A DNA stretch of 64,000 bases from CAVXTF01 sp963701375 (GCA_963701375.1 CAVOZT010000005.1:372001-436000); one strand, 5' to 3'; numbered from the stretch's first letter, positions 36,622-45,636 are shown. Translations and numbers: made by a program. The notes: a model not told the origin generated them from the sequence alone.

Positions 36622-36666
36622 CCTCCTACCTGTTTCAAACACCCAGAGTTGGGCATCACGAACCGC

Positions 36667-37173
36667 ATGCGGCGGACCTGCGCGCTCGCAACGTGGGCCT
36701 ACTTGTCCTGGATCCTGGTCACCTGGACATTCTCCCTTGAACAGCTCCTCTTTGGAGCGGTCGTCGCCATCCTCATCGCTTGCGCACTGTCCCCACTCGG
36801 AAATGCACAGGGGCCATGGTGGTTCTTGACTCCTCGACGTCTCGTCGCTTCACTCCGGCTGATCACGGTTGCCGCCGCCAAGGTTCTGGTCGCGAATCTC
36901 AGCCTGGCCAGGCGGATCTGGTCACCACGTCGCCCCCTTCAAAGCGGAATGGTGATCGTTCCAACGCACGAACGCGGCGAAGGCTCTGTCGCCGCCGTCG
37001 GCATCATCACCTCACTCATCGTCGACAACCAGGTCACCGACATCGATCGCCGACGTCATCAATTGCAGTATCACGCCGTCTCGGTTCCTCCTGAGAACAG
37101 TCGGAAAGCGCGCCAAGCAATCAACGGCCCAGTTGAAGATCTCCTCGCCCACTTCGAAAAGCAGGACCCGTGA
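36667..37173 (+). CDS. mrpE: Na+/H+ antiporter subunit E (MrpE/MnhE)
   Basis: 168 residues from ATG 36667, 45 bases after the GH15 stop. N-terminal helices (CALATWAYLSWILVTWTFSL, LLFGAVVAILIACALSPLG) precede a cytoplasmic domain with LVASLRLITVAAAKVLVANL, then VIVPTHERGEGSVAAVG and ITSLIVDNQVTDIDRRRHQL, as in MnhE. It is the first subunit of a compact Mrp-type antiporter. The last four bases overlap the next gene's GTG (GTGA). Confidence 0.88.
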   Translation: MRRTCALATWAYLSWILVTWTFSLEQLLFGAVVAILIACALSPLGNAQGPWWFLTPRRLVASLRLITVAAAKVLVANLSLARRIWSPRRPLQSGMVIVPTHERGEGSVAAVGIITSLIVDNQVTDIDRRRHQLQYHAVSVPPENSRKARQAINGPVEDLLAHFEKQDP

Positions 37174-37430
37174 CAACCATCTATCTTGTGATCGCCATCG
37201 CTGAATTTTCACCGGTTGCGCTTCTCCTCGTGCGCATGGCCCGCGGTCCGACTGTCTCGGACCGCATCGTCGCCCTCAACACGATGTCGACCCAAGCGGC
37301 ACTGGCTGTCCTTTTCTTCGCGGCCTATGCAGATCGGACCATTGACTTGGACGTGGCGATCTGGCTCGCTTCGTTCAGCTACCTAGGCGCCATCATCTGG
37401 TCGCGGTACCTCGAGCGCGGTCTCCTCTGA
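37170..37430 (+). CDS. mrpF: Na+/H+ antiporter subunit F (MrpF/MnhF)
   Basis: 86 residues with three helices: IYLVIAIAEFSPVALLLVRM, the conserved ARGPTVSDRIVALNTMST loop, then ALAVLFFAAYADRTIDLDVA and IWLASFSYLGAIIWSRYLER. The RGPT.SDRI.ALN motif is diagnostic of MrpF. The GTG start and TGA stop both overlap their neighbours. Confidence 0.92.
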   Translation: MTTIYLVIAIAEFSPVALLLVRMARGPTVSDRIVALNTMSTQAALAVLFFAAYADRTIDLDVAIWLASFSYLGAIIWSRYLERGLL

Positions 37431-37774
37431 TGACCGCAGCCTTCGTCATCGCCCTTGCGACCATCGGATTCGGTTTCTCACTCTCTGGTGCCGTCGGAAT
37501 CCTGCGCATGCCCGACGTCTACTGCCGCATCCAATGCTCCAGCAAGACCATCACCATGGGAGCCATCCCCGCTCTAATCGCTCTCGTCATCGGTGAAGGA
37601 CCGATCTCCTCCTACGGCAGCCGAGCTCTGATCGTCGCCACTCTGTTGGTGATCCTGAGCCCGACCGCTTCCCACGCACTCGCCCGCGCTGCTTACAAAA
37701 CCCGCGTTCCGATGTGGGACGGCGCCGTGCGCGACGAGCCAGCGCAACGTGACATCGCACAAAAATCCTCATGA
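37430..37774 (+). CDS. mrpG: Na+/H+ antiporter subunit G (MrpG/MnhG)
   Basis: 114 residues. Helix 1 is FVIALATIGFGFSLSGAVGI, followed by the conserved LRMPDVYCRIQCSSKTITMG, then IPALIALVIGEGPISSYG and ALIVATLLVILSPTASHALA. The LR.PD.Y.R.......T.G pattern is the MrpG signature. The ATG lies in a TGATGA junction with mrpF. Confidence 0.92.
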   Translation: MTAAFVIALATIGFGFSLSGAVGILRMPDVYCRIQCSSKTITMGAIPALIALVIGEGPISSYGSRALIVATLLVILSPTASHALARAAYKTRVPMWDGAVRDEPAQRDIAQKSS

Positions 37775-38064
37775 CCGGCTTTTGGATCCTCGACTTTGCC
37801 TGCCTTGCAGCCATCCTGATCTGCGCCATATTCGTCGTGCGCCTGCGAAATCTCAACGCCTGCGTCATGGCGCTCTCGGGGATGGGGACCCTCCTCTCAC
37901 TGCTCTTCGTCATCCTCGGGGCACCCGACGACGCACACTCCGAAGTCGTCGTGGGAGCCATCGCACTACCCACCCTGTACCTCATCGCCATCGGCAAGAC
38001 GCGCACTAGCGTCTCGGACTCCGGCCAGCTTGGCGAGGACTCCACTTCTTCACCGCACGAATGA
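37771..38064 (+). CDS. MbhD/DUF4040-type antiporter subunit
   Basis: 97 residues with three helices: FWILDFACLAAILICAIFVV, then a RLRNLNACVMALSGMGTLLS segment and VVVGAIALPTLYLIAIGKTR, after LGAPDDAHSEV. This is the DUF4040/MbhD part that in long MrpA proteins forms the C-terminal section (FSAPDVALTE-like motif). Here it is a free-standing gene, as in archaeal Mbh/Mbs complexes. It starts ATGA within mrpG's stop. Confidence 0.85.
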   Translation: MTGFWILDFACLAAILICAIFVVRLRNLNACVMALSGMGTLLSLLFVILGAPDDAHSEVVVGAIALPTLYLIAIGKTRTSVSDSGQLGEDSTSSPHE

Positions 38065-38077
38065 AGATGAGTTCTGC

Positions 38078-39094
38078 ATGAGCGCCGATCCACCAATCCG
38101 TGCCGAGCGCTCGGAAGAGGAAGCCATCCACCGACCCGTCCTTGGCGCTATCATCGCCGCCTGCTTTGGCGCGCTGCTCGTTGTCGCAGCCGTCCATCTT
38201 CCACACGACGAAGCTCCGCTTCCCGCCATCGCTCGCTATGCCATGGAGGTCGCCCTCCCCAAGTGGGGGATCACTGAGCCAGTCAACGAAGTCGTCTATG
38301 GAACCCGAGGCTTCGACACATTTGGCGAGACATTTCTGCTCCTCGCCGCCGTGATCTGCGTCGTCATGCTCGCACGTCGCCGCGAGCCACGTGATGGATT
38401 CATCGGTGAAGAAGCAGCCGGCTCACGTGAACAAACCGAGGATGACCCTTCCTCGACATCCGGCTCCGCCGCCGCCCGTCGCGCCGAGAAAGAAGAGGAA
38501 GACGACGACCGCACCGACCGAGCGACGGGTCGTTCTCTTCCCGACTTCGAACTTCTGGGAACTCCCGCCCCCGAGGACGCACAAGCCATGTCAGTCATCG
38601 TCCGGGTCGCCACCAGACTGGTCAGTCCACTCCTCGCCACCATGGGCGTGTATCTCGTTGCCTGGGGTTACTCGCCGGGGGGCGGCTTCCCTGCCGGCGC
38701 CGTGATTGCTGGGATCATCCTCCTCGCCTACGCCGCATTCGGATATCGACGTGTCTCCCGACTTGTTCAACCGACGATTTTCGAGATCCTCGAACTTGTC
38801 GGCGCCCTGGCCATCATTGCCTGTGAGACCCTCGGGTTGATTTTGAAGGGATCATTTGCGGCTAACTGGATTCCCCTCGCCGAGAGCCAAACCATTCCCA
38901 GTGGGGGAATCCTCCAGTTCTTCTCGGGAAGCGAATTCATCGAAGTCAGCACCGGACTGGTCCTTGTAATTTTCGCGATTCTCGGCATGGAGCATGACTG
39001 GACTCCCGATGACGAGAGTGCTGATGACAAGACCGCTAAGAAACAAAAGCCACCGGACAGTCCCTCGCGAGGATCGAAAGCTCACACAATATGA
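38078..39094 (+). CDS. mrpB: MbhE-MrpB fusion antiporter subunit
   Basis: 338 residues from ATG 38078. The first part (VLGAIIAACFGALLVVAAVH to VYGTRGFDTFGETFLLLAAV) is MbhE-like, with the conserved RGFDTFGE motif. A charged linker (EEAAGSREQTEDD, EKEEEDDDRTDRA) follows, then the MnhB domain (IVRVATRLVSPLLATMGVYL, AWGYSPGGGFPAGAVIAGII, ILELVGALAIIACETLGL, FIEVSTGLVLVIFAILGMEH). The tail is very acidic then basic. The stop overlaps the C-D fusion gene (ATGA). Confidence 0.88.
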   Translation: MSADPPIRAERSEEEAIHRPVLGAIIAACFGALLVVAAVHLPHDEAPLPAIARYAMEVALPKWGITEPVNEVVYGTRGFDTFGETFLLLAAVICVVMLARRREPRDGFIGEEAAGSREQTEDDPSSTSGSAAARRAEKEEEDDDRTDRATGRSLPDFELLGTPAPEDAQAMSVIVRVATRLVSPLLATMGVYLVAWGYSPGGGFPAGAVIAGIILLAYAAFGYRRVSRLVQPTIFEILELVGALAIIACETLGLILKGSFAANWIPLAESQTIPSGGILQFFSGSEFIEVSTGLVLVIFAILGMEHDWTPDDESADDKTAKKQKPPDSPSRGSKAHTI

Positions 39095-41208
39095 TCGTCG
39101 TCAACTACCTCGCCGCGGGGGCTCTTCTCTCGCTCGGCCTCTTCATCGTTCTCACCCGCAGGAACCTAATCAAGATCATCATGGGCCTGTCCTTGATCGA
39201 GTCATCGAGCTACCTGCTCCTGATTTCCATGGCATACCGACGGGGCTCGACAGCGCCCGTCCTCCTCAATCCCCAGCACGGAGAGACCGTCGCGCAACTC
39301 GTCAAAGGAAACGTCGCAGATCCTGTTCTGCAAAACTTCTGTCTGACAGCCATCGTGATCGGCGTCGCAGTGACCGCGGTGTTCCTGACGATCGCCGTGC
39401 GAGTTAGTCAGCATTACCAGAGCCTCGATTCCGACCGCATGCGTGAAATCGCGCGGGTGACGACCTCCGCCCTCTCCTCTCTTCTTCCTCTTCCTGTCGC
39501 CATCCCGATCGGAGGAGCTGTCCTCGCCCCACTCGCCGCACGCCTGTCTAAGAAACTCGCCTTCGCGATCTGTGTCCTTGCCTCCGCAGGAGCCCTTACC
39601 GTCCTCATTCTCGTGGCACCCACGGTCTTCAGCGGCAACGAGGTCACCCATTTCCTCGGCCACTGGGCCCCCTTTTCCGGCCACGAACTCGGCGACACCT
39701 TCGGAGCCGATCCTTTCGGTGTGACCTTCGCCCTCGTCGTCGCTGCTGTTGGTTGTCTGCTGCTTGTCTATTCATTATCCGAACTGCGCGAGCTCGCTAA
39801 GAAAGAACTTGGTGCTTACGTCTGCCTCTTCCAGCTGCTGATTGCTGCTTTGATTGGCTCTGCACTGACCGCCGACCTCGTCAACCTCTTTGTCTGGTTT
39901 GAAGTTGCCGCGCTGGCAAGTTACGGGCTCACTGGGTTCTTCTTGGAACGGCCGATTGCGCTAGAGGCTGCATTCAAAATTGCGGTCCTTACAAACATTG
40001 CCAGCTTTGCTGTGTTCATCGGGGCGGCAATGATCTACTCGGACCACGGAGCCCTCAACTTCGGTCAGATTCACAACGCTCTCCAGTCCCACGTGCAGGA
40101 TGCGGACATTGTTGCCTTGGGCATTCTCGTCATGGGTTTCGCCACCAAGGCAGGCGTGATTCCGTTCCACGGCTGGCTGCCCGACGCGCACACAGTTGCC
40201 CCAGGACCAGTGTCGGCCCTCTTTTCTGGATTGATGGTCAATCTCGGTGTCTTCGCCATCGCCCGCCTCTCCCTCCAGATCTTCGGACCCAGCAACTCTC
40301 ACCCGCTCCTCACCCTGCTCACCGTCCTCGGGTGCGTTTCCGCCGTCACCGGCGCCTTCCTTGCTCTCGCCCAAGACGACTTGAAACGTCTCCTCGCCTA
40401 CGACACCGTCTCGCAAATGGGAGTCCTCATGGTCGCCTTCGCGAGTAACACTGCCGGTGGTGTCGCTGGTGCCACATACCATCTCGTCAACCACGCCCTC
40501 TTCAAAGCCCTGCTCTTCCTCTGCGCCGGAGCGATCGTGCACATCACGGGATTCGACAAGCTGTCCCAGATGGGCGGCCTTGCGCGCCGACTCCCCTTTA
40601 TCGCTGTGGCATTCGTGGTTGGCGTGATCGCCATTGCCGGCGCCCCTCCCATGAACGGGTACGTCTCGCTGGGCCTCATTCACGCCTCATTGCAGTTCAA
40701 TGACCCGGCCGCGTATGGGGTAATGGTGCTGGCGCAGATCATCACCGTCGCCGCACTGGCCAGAGCCACATATCTTGCGCTCTTCCGCCGGCGAAACAAA
40801 CCACTTCCCGAGTTCACACGTCTCCATCCCGGAATGATCATGGCGATGAGCACGCTCGGGCTAGGCTGCCTCGCCTTCGGAGTCTTTCCGTATGCCGTGC
40901 TCAACCACGTCGCCGCACCCGCCGCCGCAGGGCTCCTCGCTCCCAAAACGTATGCACAGGGCGTTCTGAGCCAAGGAGCACACTTTGTGATTCCTTCTGT
41001 CTCGTTCGGATACTTCTCGGTGACAGACCTCATGACTGCGCTCGGCACCGCCGGGGTTGGCGTTCTCCTCGCCATGTGGTATCTCAGGGTCTCCGAGCCT
41101 CAACCCATCACCTGGCTGCGCGGCCTCCACACCGGCTCAGTCAATGACTACGCCGCCTATCTTGCAATTGGCGGCATCCTGACGGTCACTGTCTTATTAG
41201 TGCGCTGA
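39091..41208 (+). CDS. MrpC-MrpD fusion antiporter subunit
   Basis: 705 residues. Residues 1-110 are MrpC/NuoK-like: LAAGALLSLGLFIVLTRRNL, IKIIMGLSLIESSSYLLLIS, DPVLQNFCLTAIVIGVAVTA, FLTIAVRVSQHY. From about residue 130 an MrpD/NuoN-like antiporter domain follows, with about 14 helices. It carries the key Glu in LVNLFVWFEVAALASYGLTG, the Lys in GFATKAGVIPFHGWLPDAHT, APGPVSALFSGLMVNLGVF and the DDLKRLLAYDTVSQMGVLM motif. Mrp systems normally encode C and D as separate genes. No second, MrpA/NuoL-like antiporter subunit is present in the window, so this may be the only proton-translocating subunit. Confidence 0.88.
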   Translation: MIVVNYLAAGALLSLGLFIVLTRRNLIKIIMGLSLIESSSYLLLISMAYRRGSTAPVLLNPQHGETVAQLVKGNVADPVLQNFCLTAIVIGVAVTAVFLTIAVRVSQHYQSLDSDRMREIARVTTSALSSLLPLPVAIPIGGAVLAPLAARLSKKLAFAICVLASAGALTVLILVAPTVFSGNEVTHFLGHWAPFSGHELGDTFGADPFGVTFALVVAAVGCLLLVYSLSELRELAKKELGAYVCLFQLLIAALIGSALTADLVNLFVWFEVAALASYGLTGFFLERPIALEAAFKIAVLTNIASFAVFIGAAMIYSDHGALNFGQIHNALQSHVQDADIVALGILVMGFATKAGVIPFHGWLPDAHTVAPGPVSALFSGLMVNLGVFAIARLSLQIFGPSNSHPLLTLLTVLGCVSAVTGAFLALAQDDLKRLLAYDTVSQMGVLMVAFASNTAGGVAGATYHLVNHALFKALLFLCAGAIVHITGFDKLSQMGGLARRLPFIAVAFVVGVIAIAGAPPMNGYVSLGLIHASLQFNDPAAYGVMVLAQIITVAALARATYLALFRRRNKPLPEFTRLHPGMIMAMSTLGLGCLAFGVFPYAVLNHVAAPAAAGLLAPKTYAQGVLSQGAHFVIPSVSFGYFSVTDLMTALGTAGVGVLLAMWYLRVSEPQPITWLRGLHTGSVNDYAAYLAIGGILTVTVLLVR

Positions 41209-41231
41209 TCGGACTCAAGAACTACCCACGA

Positions 41232-42305
41232 TCACGCACTCCGTTCCGTCGTTCGTGCGCCCGCGAGCCTGCGTCTCAGGAACGCAACCACCGCAATCTC
41301 TTCACGAGACAGCTCAGAGAGATTGGCAAGTTTCTCCTCGGCTCGCCGTTCAAGGTTTTCAATCAAGGTTCCGTCGAGGTGCGCGGCTAGCACCTGTGGA
41401 TGGACATAACACTGTCGACACACCGAACGGGTGTTTCCCAGTTGCTTCGCCACAGAGTCGATCGCCCTCACAACTTGGCGCTTCGCCTCCAACTCAGACG
41501 AGTAGGCACCAAGCTCTTGAAGCGCCCATGCCGCGAGCACCGTGCCGCCCCAGGTCCGGAAGTCTTTGGCGGTGAAGTCATTCTTGGTAATGGTTCGGAG
41601 GTAGTCGTTGACATCTTGTGACTCGATGTGATGACGGTCTCCCTCATCGTCGCGATACTGGAAGAGCTCATGACCGGGGAGTTCTTGGCACTGCTTGATA
41701 ATCCGCGCCAGTCTCCGATCGTGGATCTTGACACAATGCGTCTTTCCAGACTTTCCACGAAATTCGAACGAGATGTCGGCGCTCTCGACATGCACATGGC
41801 GGGTGCGCATGGTCGTGAGGCCAAAGGACTTGTTCTCTTCGGCGTACTCCTCGTTGCCGACTCGAATGTATGTCGTGTCGAGAAGGCGCACGACCGTCGC
41901 CATCACCTTCTCTCGTGGTAGTCCGGGTCAACGTAAGTCACGCTCCACCCGGCGCCGGATGCGAGGCAATATTTCGGCAAAGGAGAGGATACGTTCATAC
42001 TTGGTAGCATCTCGCACTTCACGCCATCGCTCGTGGTACCGATACTGCTTCCGACCTTTGACGTCCCGCCCCGTCGCTTGAATGTGACCATTCGGACTAG
42101 AACAGATCCATACCTCAGTCCATGCCGGCGGAATCGCAAGCGCTTTGATCCGCGCTACCACCTTGGGATTCTGTACCCGCTGCCCGCCATCGTCCCGATA
42201 CCGAAACGACTTTCCTGCTCGGACCCGGCGTATACCGGGCCCACGGTCGTTGACATATCGCAGACCAGCCTCGTGGGCTGCTTCTATCCCTTCTTCGTCA
42301 AGCAT
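41232..42305 (-). pseudogene. DNA topoisomerase IB with an in-frame stop codon
   Basis: ATG 42305 opens LRYVNDRGPGIRRVRAGKSF, with IKALAIPPAWTEVWICSSPN and GHIQATGRDVKGRKQYRYHE, and runs to RRRVERDLR, then TGA at 41928-41930. The same frame continues at once as PGLPREKVMATVVRLLDTTY, IRVGNEEYAEENKSFGLTTM, RGKSGKTH, DFRTWGGTVLAA and the Tyr-nucleophile region RSVCRQCYVHPQVL, ending at 41232. The stop sits where homologues have Arg (CGA to TGA). Domains and catalytic residues are otherwise intact over 358 codons. ATG codons just after the stop could restart the catalytic part (224 residues). Confidence 0.88.
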
Positions 42306-42599
42306 CAGCTGTCAGCATGCGAGGTCGGTCCTCTCGCAACTCCCCACACCCGGCCTCAGGATTCGCCGGTCGGATCCTCATGATCGTTATCGTGCGCCTC
42401 TCCGGCATGTTCCTTATCGAGTCTTCATGTGGCGCATGCTCGTGCGCGACTGGAGCGTGGTTATGCTTGTGGTCGTGGCGAGAGCTGAGATGTTGGAACC
42501 CTCAACGGAGTGATTGTGCGTCACATGAAAATGCTCGTGGCTATGGACCATCCCCTCGTGACGATGCAACTGACCCATATGGCCGGCAGCCTCACTCAT
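42298..42599 (-). pseudogene. His-rich small protein with frameshift
   Basis: ATG 42599 follows GAAGGAAG. The frame reads MSEAAGHMGQLHRHEGMVHS, then HEHFHVTHNHSVEG. It shifts near 42500 and resumes as SQHLSSRHDHKHNHAPVAHE, HAPHEDSIRNMPERRTITIM, ending TGA at 42298-42300, eight bases inside the topoisomerase start. Similar His-rich actinobacterial proteins probably bind metal. One indel separates the halves. Confidence 0.65.
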
Positions 42600-43303
42600 G
42601 CCGACTTCCTTCAATCCAAAGCGGCGAAGCATGGGTCGTCGTTCACCGCTATGGCACTTCTACCCGTAACAGGGCCACTCAACCGGTCACCAGGACTGCG
42701 GTGGTGGATTGGAGCGTCTCTCCGTGGTTTCGGTTGGGATCGACCTCGTCCGCCAAAACCCCGTCGTTGCCATGCTTTCGAATGTCCCTACCTGCTCTAC
42801 CCCGGCCGAGATCTTGGTATCTAAGCTCTTTCCACGATGGAGACCACGAGTCGGGCGATGGGCTCGAACCGGCGCTTCTTGAGCAAGACCGTGCGTGGGT
42901 TATCCCGGGATCGGCCATCCGTAGGAGCGACACTGTATGTGCGCCCGATCGTGTCGATGCGAGGGTGGCCCGCAAGGCACGCGACTGGCCGACCTGGTCC
43001 GCCTTGTCGGAGATCGCCGTGCCTCGACGATTGATGCACAACCGGAGCCGGTGCTGAGCCAACAGCAGTTTAGGTTCAAACTGCAGCGGTCAGTGATTTT
43101 ACGGCCGTACATGCCTCGTCACGGAGCATGGTCCACCACTTTCCCCGTCGGGCACTATTGAGGCGTCACATTCGCAAAGGTCGTTCGCCGGAGCCAGTCG
43201 GGCTCTGCCAATCGACGATACAAGCAACGGGGGATAGAGGGCTATCCGCGCCTCGAATGAGTTCAAATGTAGGCGTGATCGAGGAAGACGGGGCGTGCCG
43301 GGC
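42600..43303. other. No gene recognised (about 700 bases)
   Basis: Overlapping frames on both strands are Arg/Ser-rich with no motif I could place, so this may be the remains of a gene too decayed to identify. A short stem GGATAG...CTATCC lies near 43230. No tRNA or other RNA structure was seen. Confidence 0.4.
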
Positions 43304-43794
43304 TTAGCGGCTTGACAATTCAGAAGTGTGGGTCGACTGAAGCATCAAAGCTCGAACTAGCTCCAAGACCTCATGGCAAGCGCGGCGGCAGATGGCGGCC
43401 GGATCTCCGGAGAGTTGGAGACGAGTGCTGCAAGCCCCGCCCAGTGCGCTATCAACGCAAACAAAAACGGTGCCCGGGCTCTGACCATGATCAGGACCCG
43501 GGCCGCCCACTCCAGTGATACCGATCCCAATGTCAGCTCCGGTGAGCTTGCGGACCCCCTCGGCCATTTGACGCGATGCTTGCTCGGTAACGACATTGTC
43601 TGCCGTGACTCCCAGCAAATCAAACTTTACGCTCTCAGCGTATGCAACGATGCCACCAACAAAGAAACTGCTGGCTCCCTCCATCGCTGCGAACGCGTTG
43701 CTAAGCAGTCCGCCTGTCAGGGATTCTGCAACGGCATAGTAAGCCCCGAGGATGGGAGCATGCGTGCGAGGAAATCGCCAGCCGGATCGGCCAT
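43304..43794 (-). pseudogene. cinA: CinA-type nicotinamide-nucleotide amidase, N-terminal frameshift
   Basis: The conserved part is AVAESLTGGLLSNAFAAMEG, SSFFVGGIVAYAESVKFDLL, TEQASRQMAEGVRKLTGADI and GIGITGVGGPGPDHGQSPGT, ending LVRALMLQS. It hydrolyses nicotinamide mononucleotide amide in the pyridine nucleotide salvage cycle. The likely original start, MADPAGDFLARMLPSSGLTM from ATG 43794, is one frame off from AVAES, so an indel near 43735 breaks the first 20 codons. A start at 43684 would lose the active-site Ser region (ESLTGG). Single-domain CinA proteins are about 160 residues long. Confidence 0.75.
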
Positions 43795-43804
43795 CGGTTG
43801 TGAG

Positions 43805-44398
43805 CTAGACGTACTCTTCGCGCGCCTGTTGAGCGCGGGCGGCACCAATCTCAGTCGTCACGTCCTTCTGCTCTTCTGGCGGCGGCAACGCCGCCTTCTC
43901 GCCAAGAGCTTGAATCCAGAGCTCGCGGGCCCACCCGCGGGTGTGATACAGGTGCTTGTCTTCTTGCTCCTCAACCTCGGAGACGGCTTCCTTGAGCTGC
44001 TTGCCTTCGTCGCCTGAGACTTTGGAACTGATCGCGGCCAGAAGCTCCCAATTGAGATGGTCCTTCGTTTCTGCAAGGGTGACACACTCGGCTGCGACAA
44101 CCTCTGCTGTACCGGGCGGCCCATCTTTCAGTGCCAGCTCCATTGCCTGGACCAACGCATCACCAATCCCGCGCACCACCTTGCGCCCCGGCGTTTCGGT
44201 GGCAGGATTCAATCCGAATGTCTCGAGCAACCCCCGAACGATCTCGACGTGCCGAGCGGTCTGATCGTGGTACTTCTGCCACTCCTCTTTGAGGTCGTCG
44301 TTTTCAACACATCGAAGGGCGGTTTCGTAGACTTGGACCCCGCCATTTTCGGTCTCAAATGCCTGGTACAGCAGCTGATTCAACTGGTCTTGATCCAT
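43805..44398 (-). CDS. Ferritin-like helical bundle protein
   Basis: 197 residues. Helix pattern LNQLLYQAFETENGGVQVYE, then LKEEWQKYHDQTARHVEIVR, AECVTLAETKDHLNWELLAA and EVEEQEDKHLYHTRGWAREL. Regular E, H and EH spacing is typical of ferritin-like di-iron bundles. The ending PPPEEQKDVTTEIGAARAQQ is a conserved tail of this actinobacterial family. The function is probably iron handling or oxidative-stress protection, unproven. ATG 44398 follows GGAAC-like bases. It is ten bases upstream of the CinA gene, same strand. Confidence 0.8.
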   Translation of the reverse strand: MDQDQLNQLLYQAFETENGGVQVYETALRCVENDDLKEEWQKYHDQTARHVEIVRGLLETFGLNPATETPGRKVVRGIGDALVQAMELALKDGPPGTAEVVAAECVTLAETKDHLNWELLAAISSKVSGDEGKQLKEAVSEVEEQEDKHLYHTRGWARELWIQALGEKAALPPPEEQKDVTTEIGAARAQQAREEYV

Positions 44399-44679
44399 GT
44401 TCCTCTCCTGACGCGCTCGCCATTCGGATACCCGGTATTAACGGCTTAAAACGGCTGGTTCTTGCGGCAACGGGCTCCGGCTGTTGCCCCCTCGACCGTC
44501 AGCTGGGCCGCGCCGCCTATGTCCGCTTGGTCCTGAGGGTGCCATGGACAAAGGCATGAGTGCCGGGTCCACACAGCATTGTCTATTTGGTACGACCGTT
44601 CAACGACGCATGACGAAGTGGTTACTGAACTAGGCCAGGCCCGGGATAGAGAATTGCCACGGACAAGAATCAGAGGCTC
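44399..44679. other. Intergenic, promoter region for the ferritin-like gene
   Basis: 281 bases between the ferritin-like gene start and the F420 enzyme stop, both minus strand. Nothing recognisable beyond GC-rich segments and the expected upstream region of the ferritin-like gene. Confidence 0.35.
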
Positions 44680-45636
44680 TCAGATGCCAAGCCTCGGACG
44701 GAGCTCTCGTTCATAAAACCCGATGAACCCATTGAGGTCGGTGCCGATCTGACTGATGTAGATCTCATCGAATCCGGTTTCGACAAATTCGGAAACGGCC
44801 TGAACGTGACGCTCGGGGTCAGGGCCGCAAGGTACTTGGTCCGCGACCATCCGCTCGGTGACGAGTGAAGCCAGTTGCTCAAAGTGTGACGGCATTGGTA
44901 GCTCTTGGCTCGCCTGACCTGGTATGCATTCTGTCGGCCAGAGCTGATGAACGAGCTCTTCCGCCCGTTGTTCATCGTTGTCCCAACACACCTTTAGGGC
45001 ACCAATGATTGGCCCCTTGCCGCCCGCTTCGCGGTATGAGCTGATCAAGGACGGATCGGGGTGAGTTGTCACGAGCCCGTCCCCCGTGCGAGCGGAGACT
45101 CGGGCAGATGTGGGACCGAATGCCGAGACTGGGACGGGAGGAGGGGTATCAGGACAGGAGTAGAGACGTGCATTGTCTACAGTGAAGTATTCGCCATGGT
45201 GTGTTACGAGCTTGCCCGTCCAGAGTTCTCGCATCAACATAATCGCCTCTTCCAACATCGCAAGTCGCGTCTTGAACGCGGGCCAATGCGCACCGGTGAC
45301 GTGTTCGTTCAGGGCTTCGCCAGTCCCGACGCCCAGCACGAAACGGTCTTCCAGAAGAAGTTGGCTCGTTGCGGCCGCCTGTGCGATCACTGCTGGATGG
45401 ATTCGCATGATCGGACATGTCACGCCCGTGGTTACCTTCATCCCGCTTGTTTTGCCTGCGATCGCCCCGACAACGCTCCATATAAATGGACTCTCACCTT
45501 GTTGGTCGATCCAGGGATGGAAGTGGTCGGATATAAATAAGGACCTGAAGCCCGCTTCTTCCCCACGGCACGCCTGAGACACAAGGCTTCTTGGAGAGTG
45601 CTCCTCGCTCGATAGAAAAAGACCAATCTCGGTCAC
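44680..45636 (-). CDS. F420-dependent LLM-class oxidoreductase (Fgd-like)
   Basis: 318 residues from GTG 45636, which has GGGAGG about ten bases upstream. A TIM-barrel LLM enzyme: the His in FISDHFHPWIDQQGESPFIW, VTTGVTCPIMRIHPAVIAQA, the GVGTGEALNEHVTG motif with its Glu, and SAFGPTSARVSARTGDGLVT. The SDHFHPW and GTGEALNE motifs match F420-dependent glucose-6-phosphate dehydrogenase and its relatives. It would transfer hydride between a sugar phosphate or other alcohol and F420. The exact substrate is uncertain. Confidence 0.85.
   Translation of the reverse strand: MTEIGLFLSSEEHSPRSLVSQACRGEEAGFRSLFISDHFHPWIDQQGESPFIWSVVGAIAGKTSGMKVTTGVTCPIMRIHPAVIAQAAATSQLLLEDRFVLGVGTGEALNEHVTGAHWPAFKTRLAMLEEAIMLMRELWTGKLVTHHGEYFTVDNARLYSCPDTPPPVPVSAFGPTSARVSARTGDGLVTTHPDPSLISSYREAGGKGPIIGALKVCWDNDEQRAEELVHQLWPTECIPGQASQELPMPSHFEQLASLVTERMVADQVPCGPDPERHVQAVSEFVETGFDEIYISQIGTDLNGFIGFYERELRPRLGI

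Noticed and set aside
38990..39060. Another ACAAG-type repeat array at the end of mrpB
   Set aside because: Only scattered GATGAC/GATGACAAG words within an Asp/Lys-rich coding tail; no constant period.
39961..40683. 240-codon minus-strand frame opposite the MrpC-D fusion
   Set aside because: Antisense to a clearly conserved membrane protein; Glu/Gly/His-rich shadow composition.
42600..43303. Possible decayed transporter or channel gene
   Set aside because: Several frames were read for membrane or known motifs and none was convincing.
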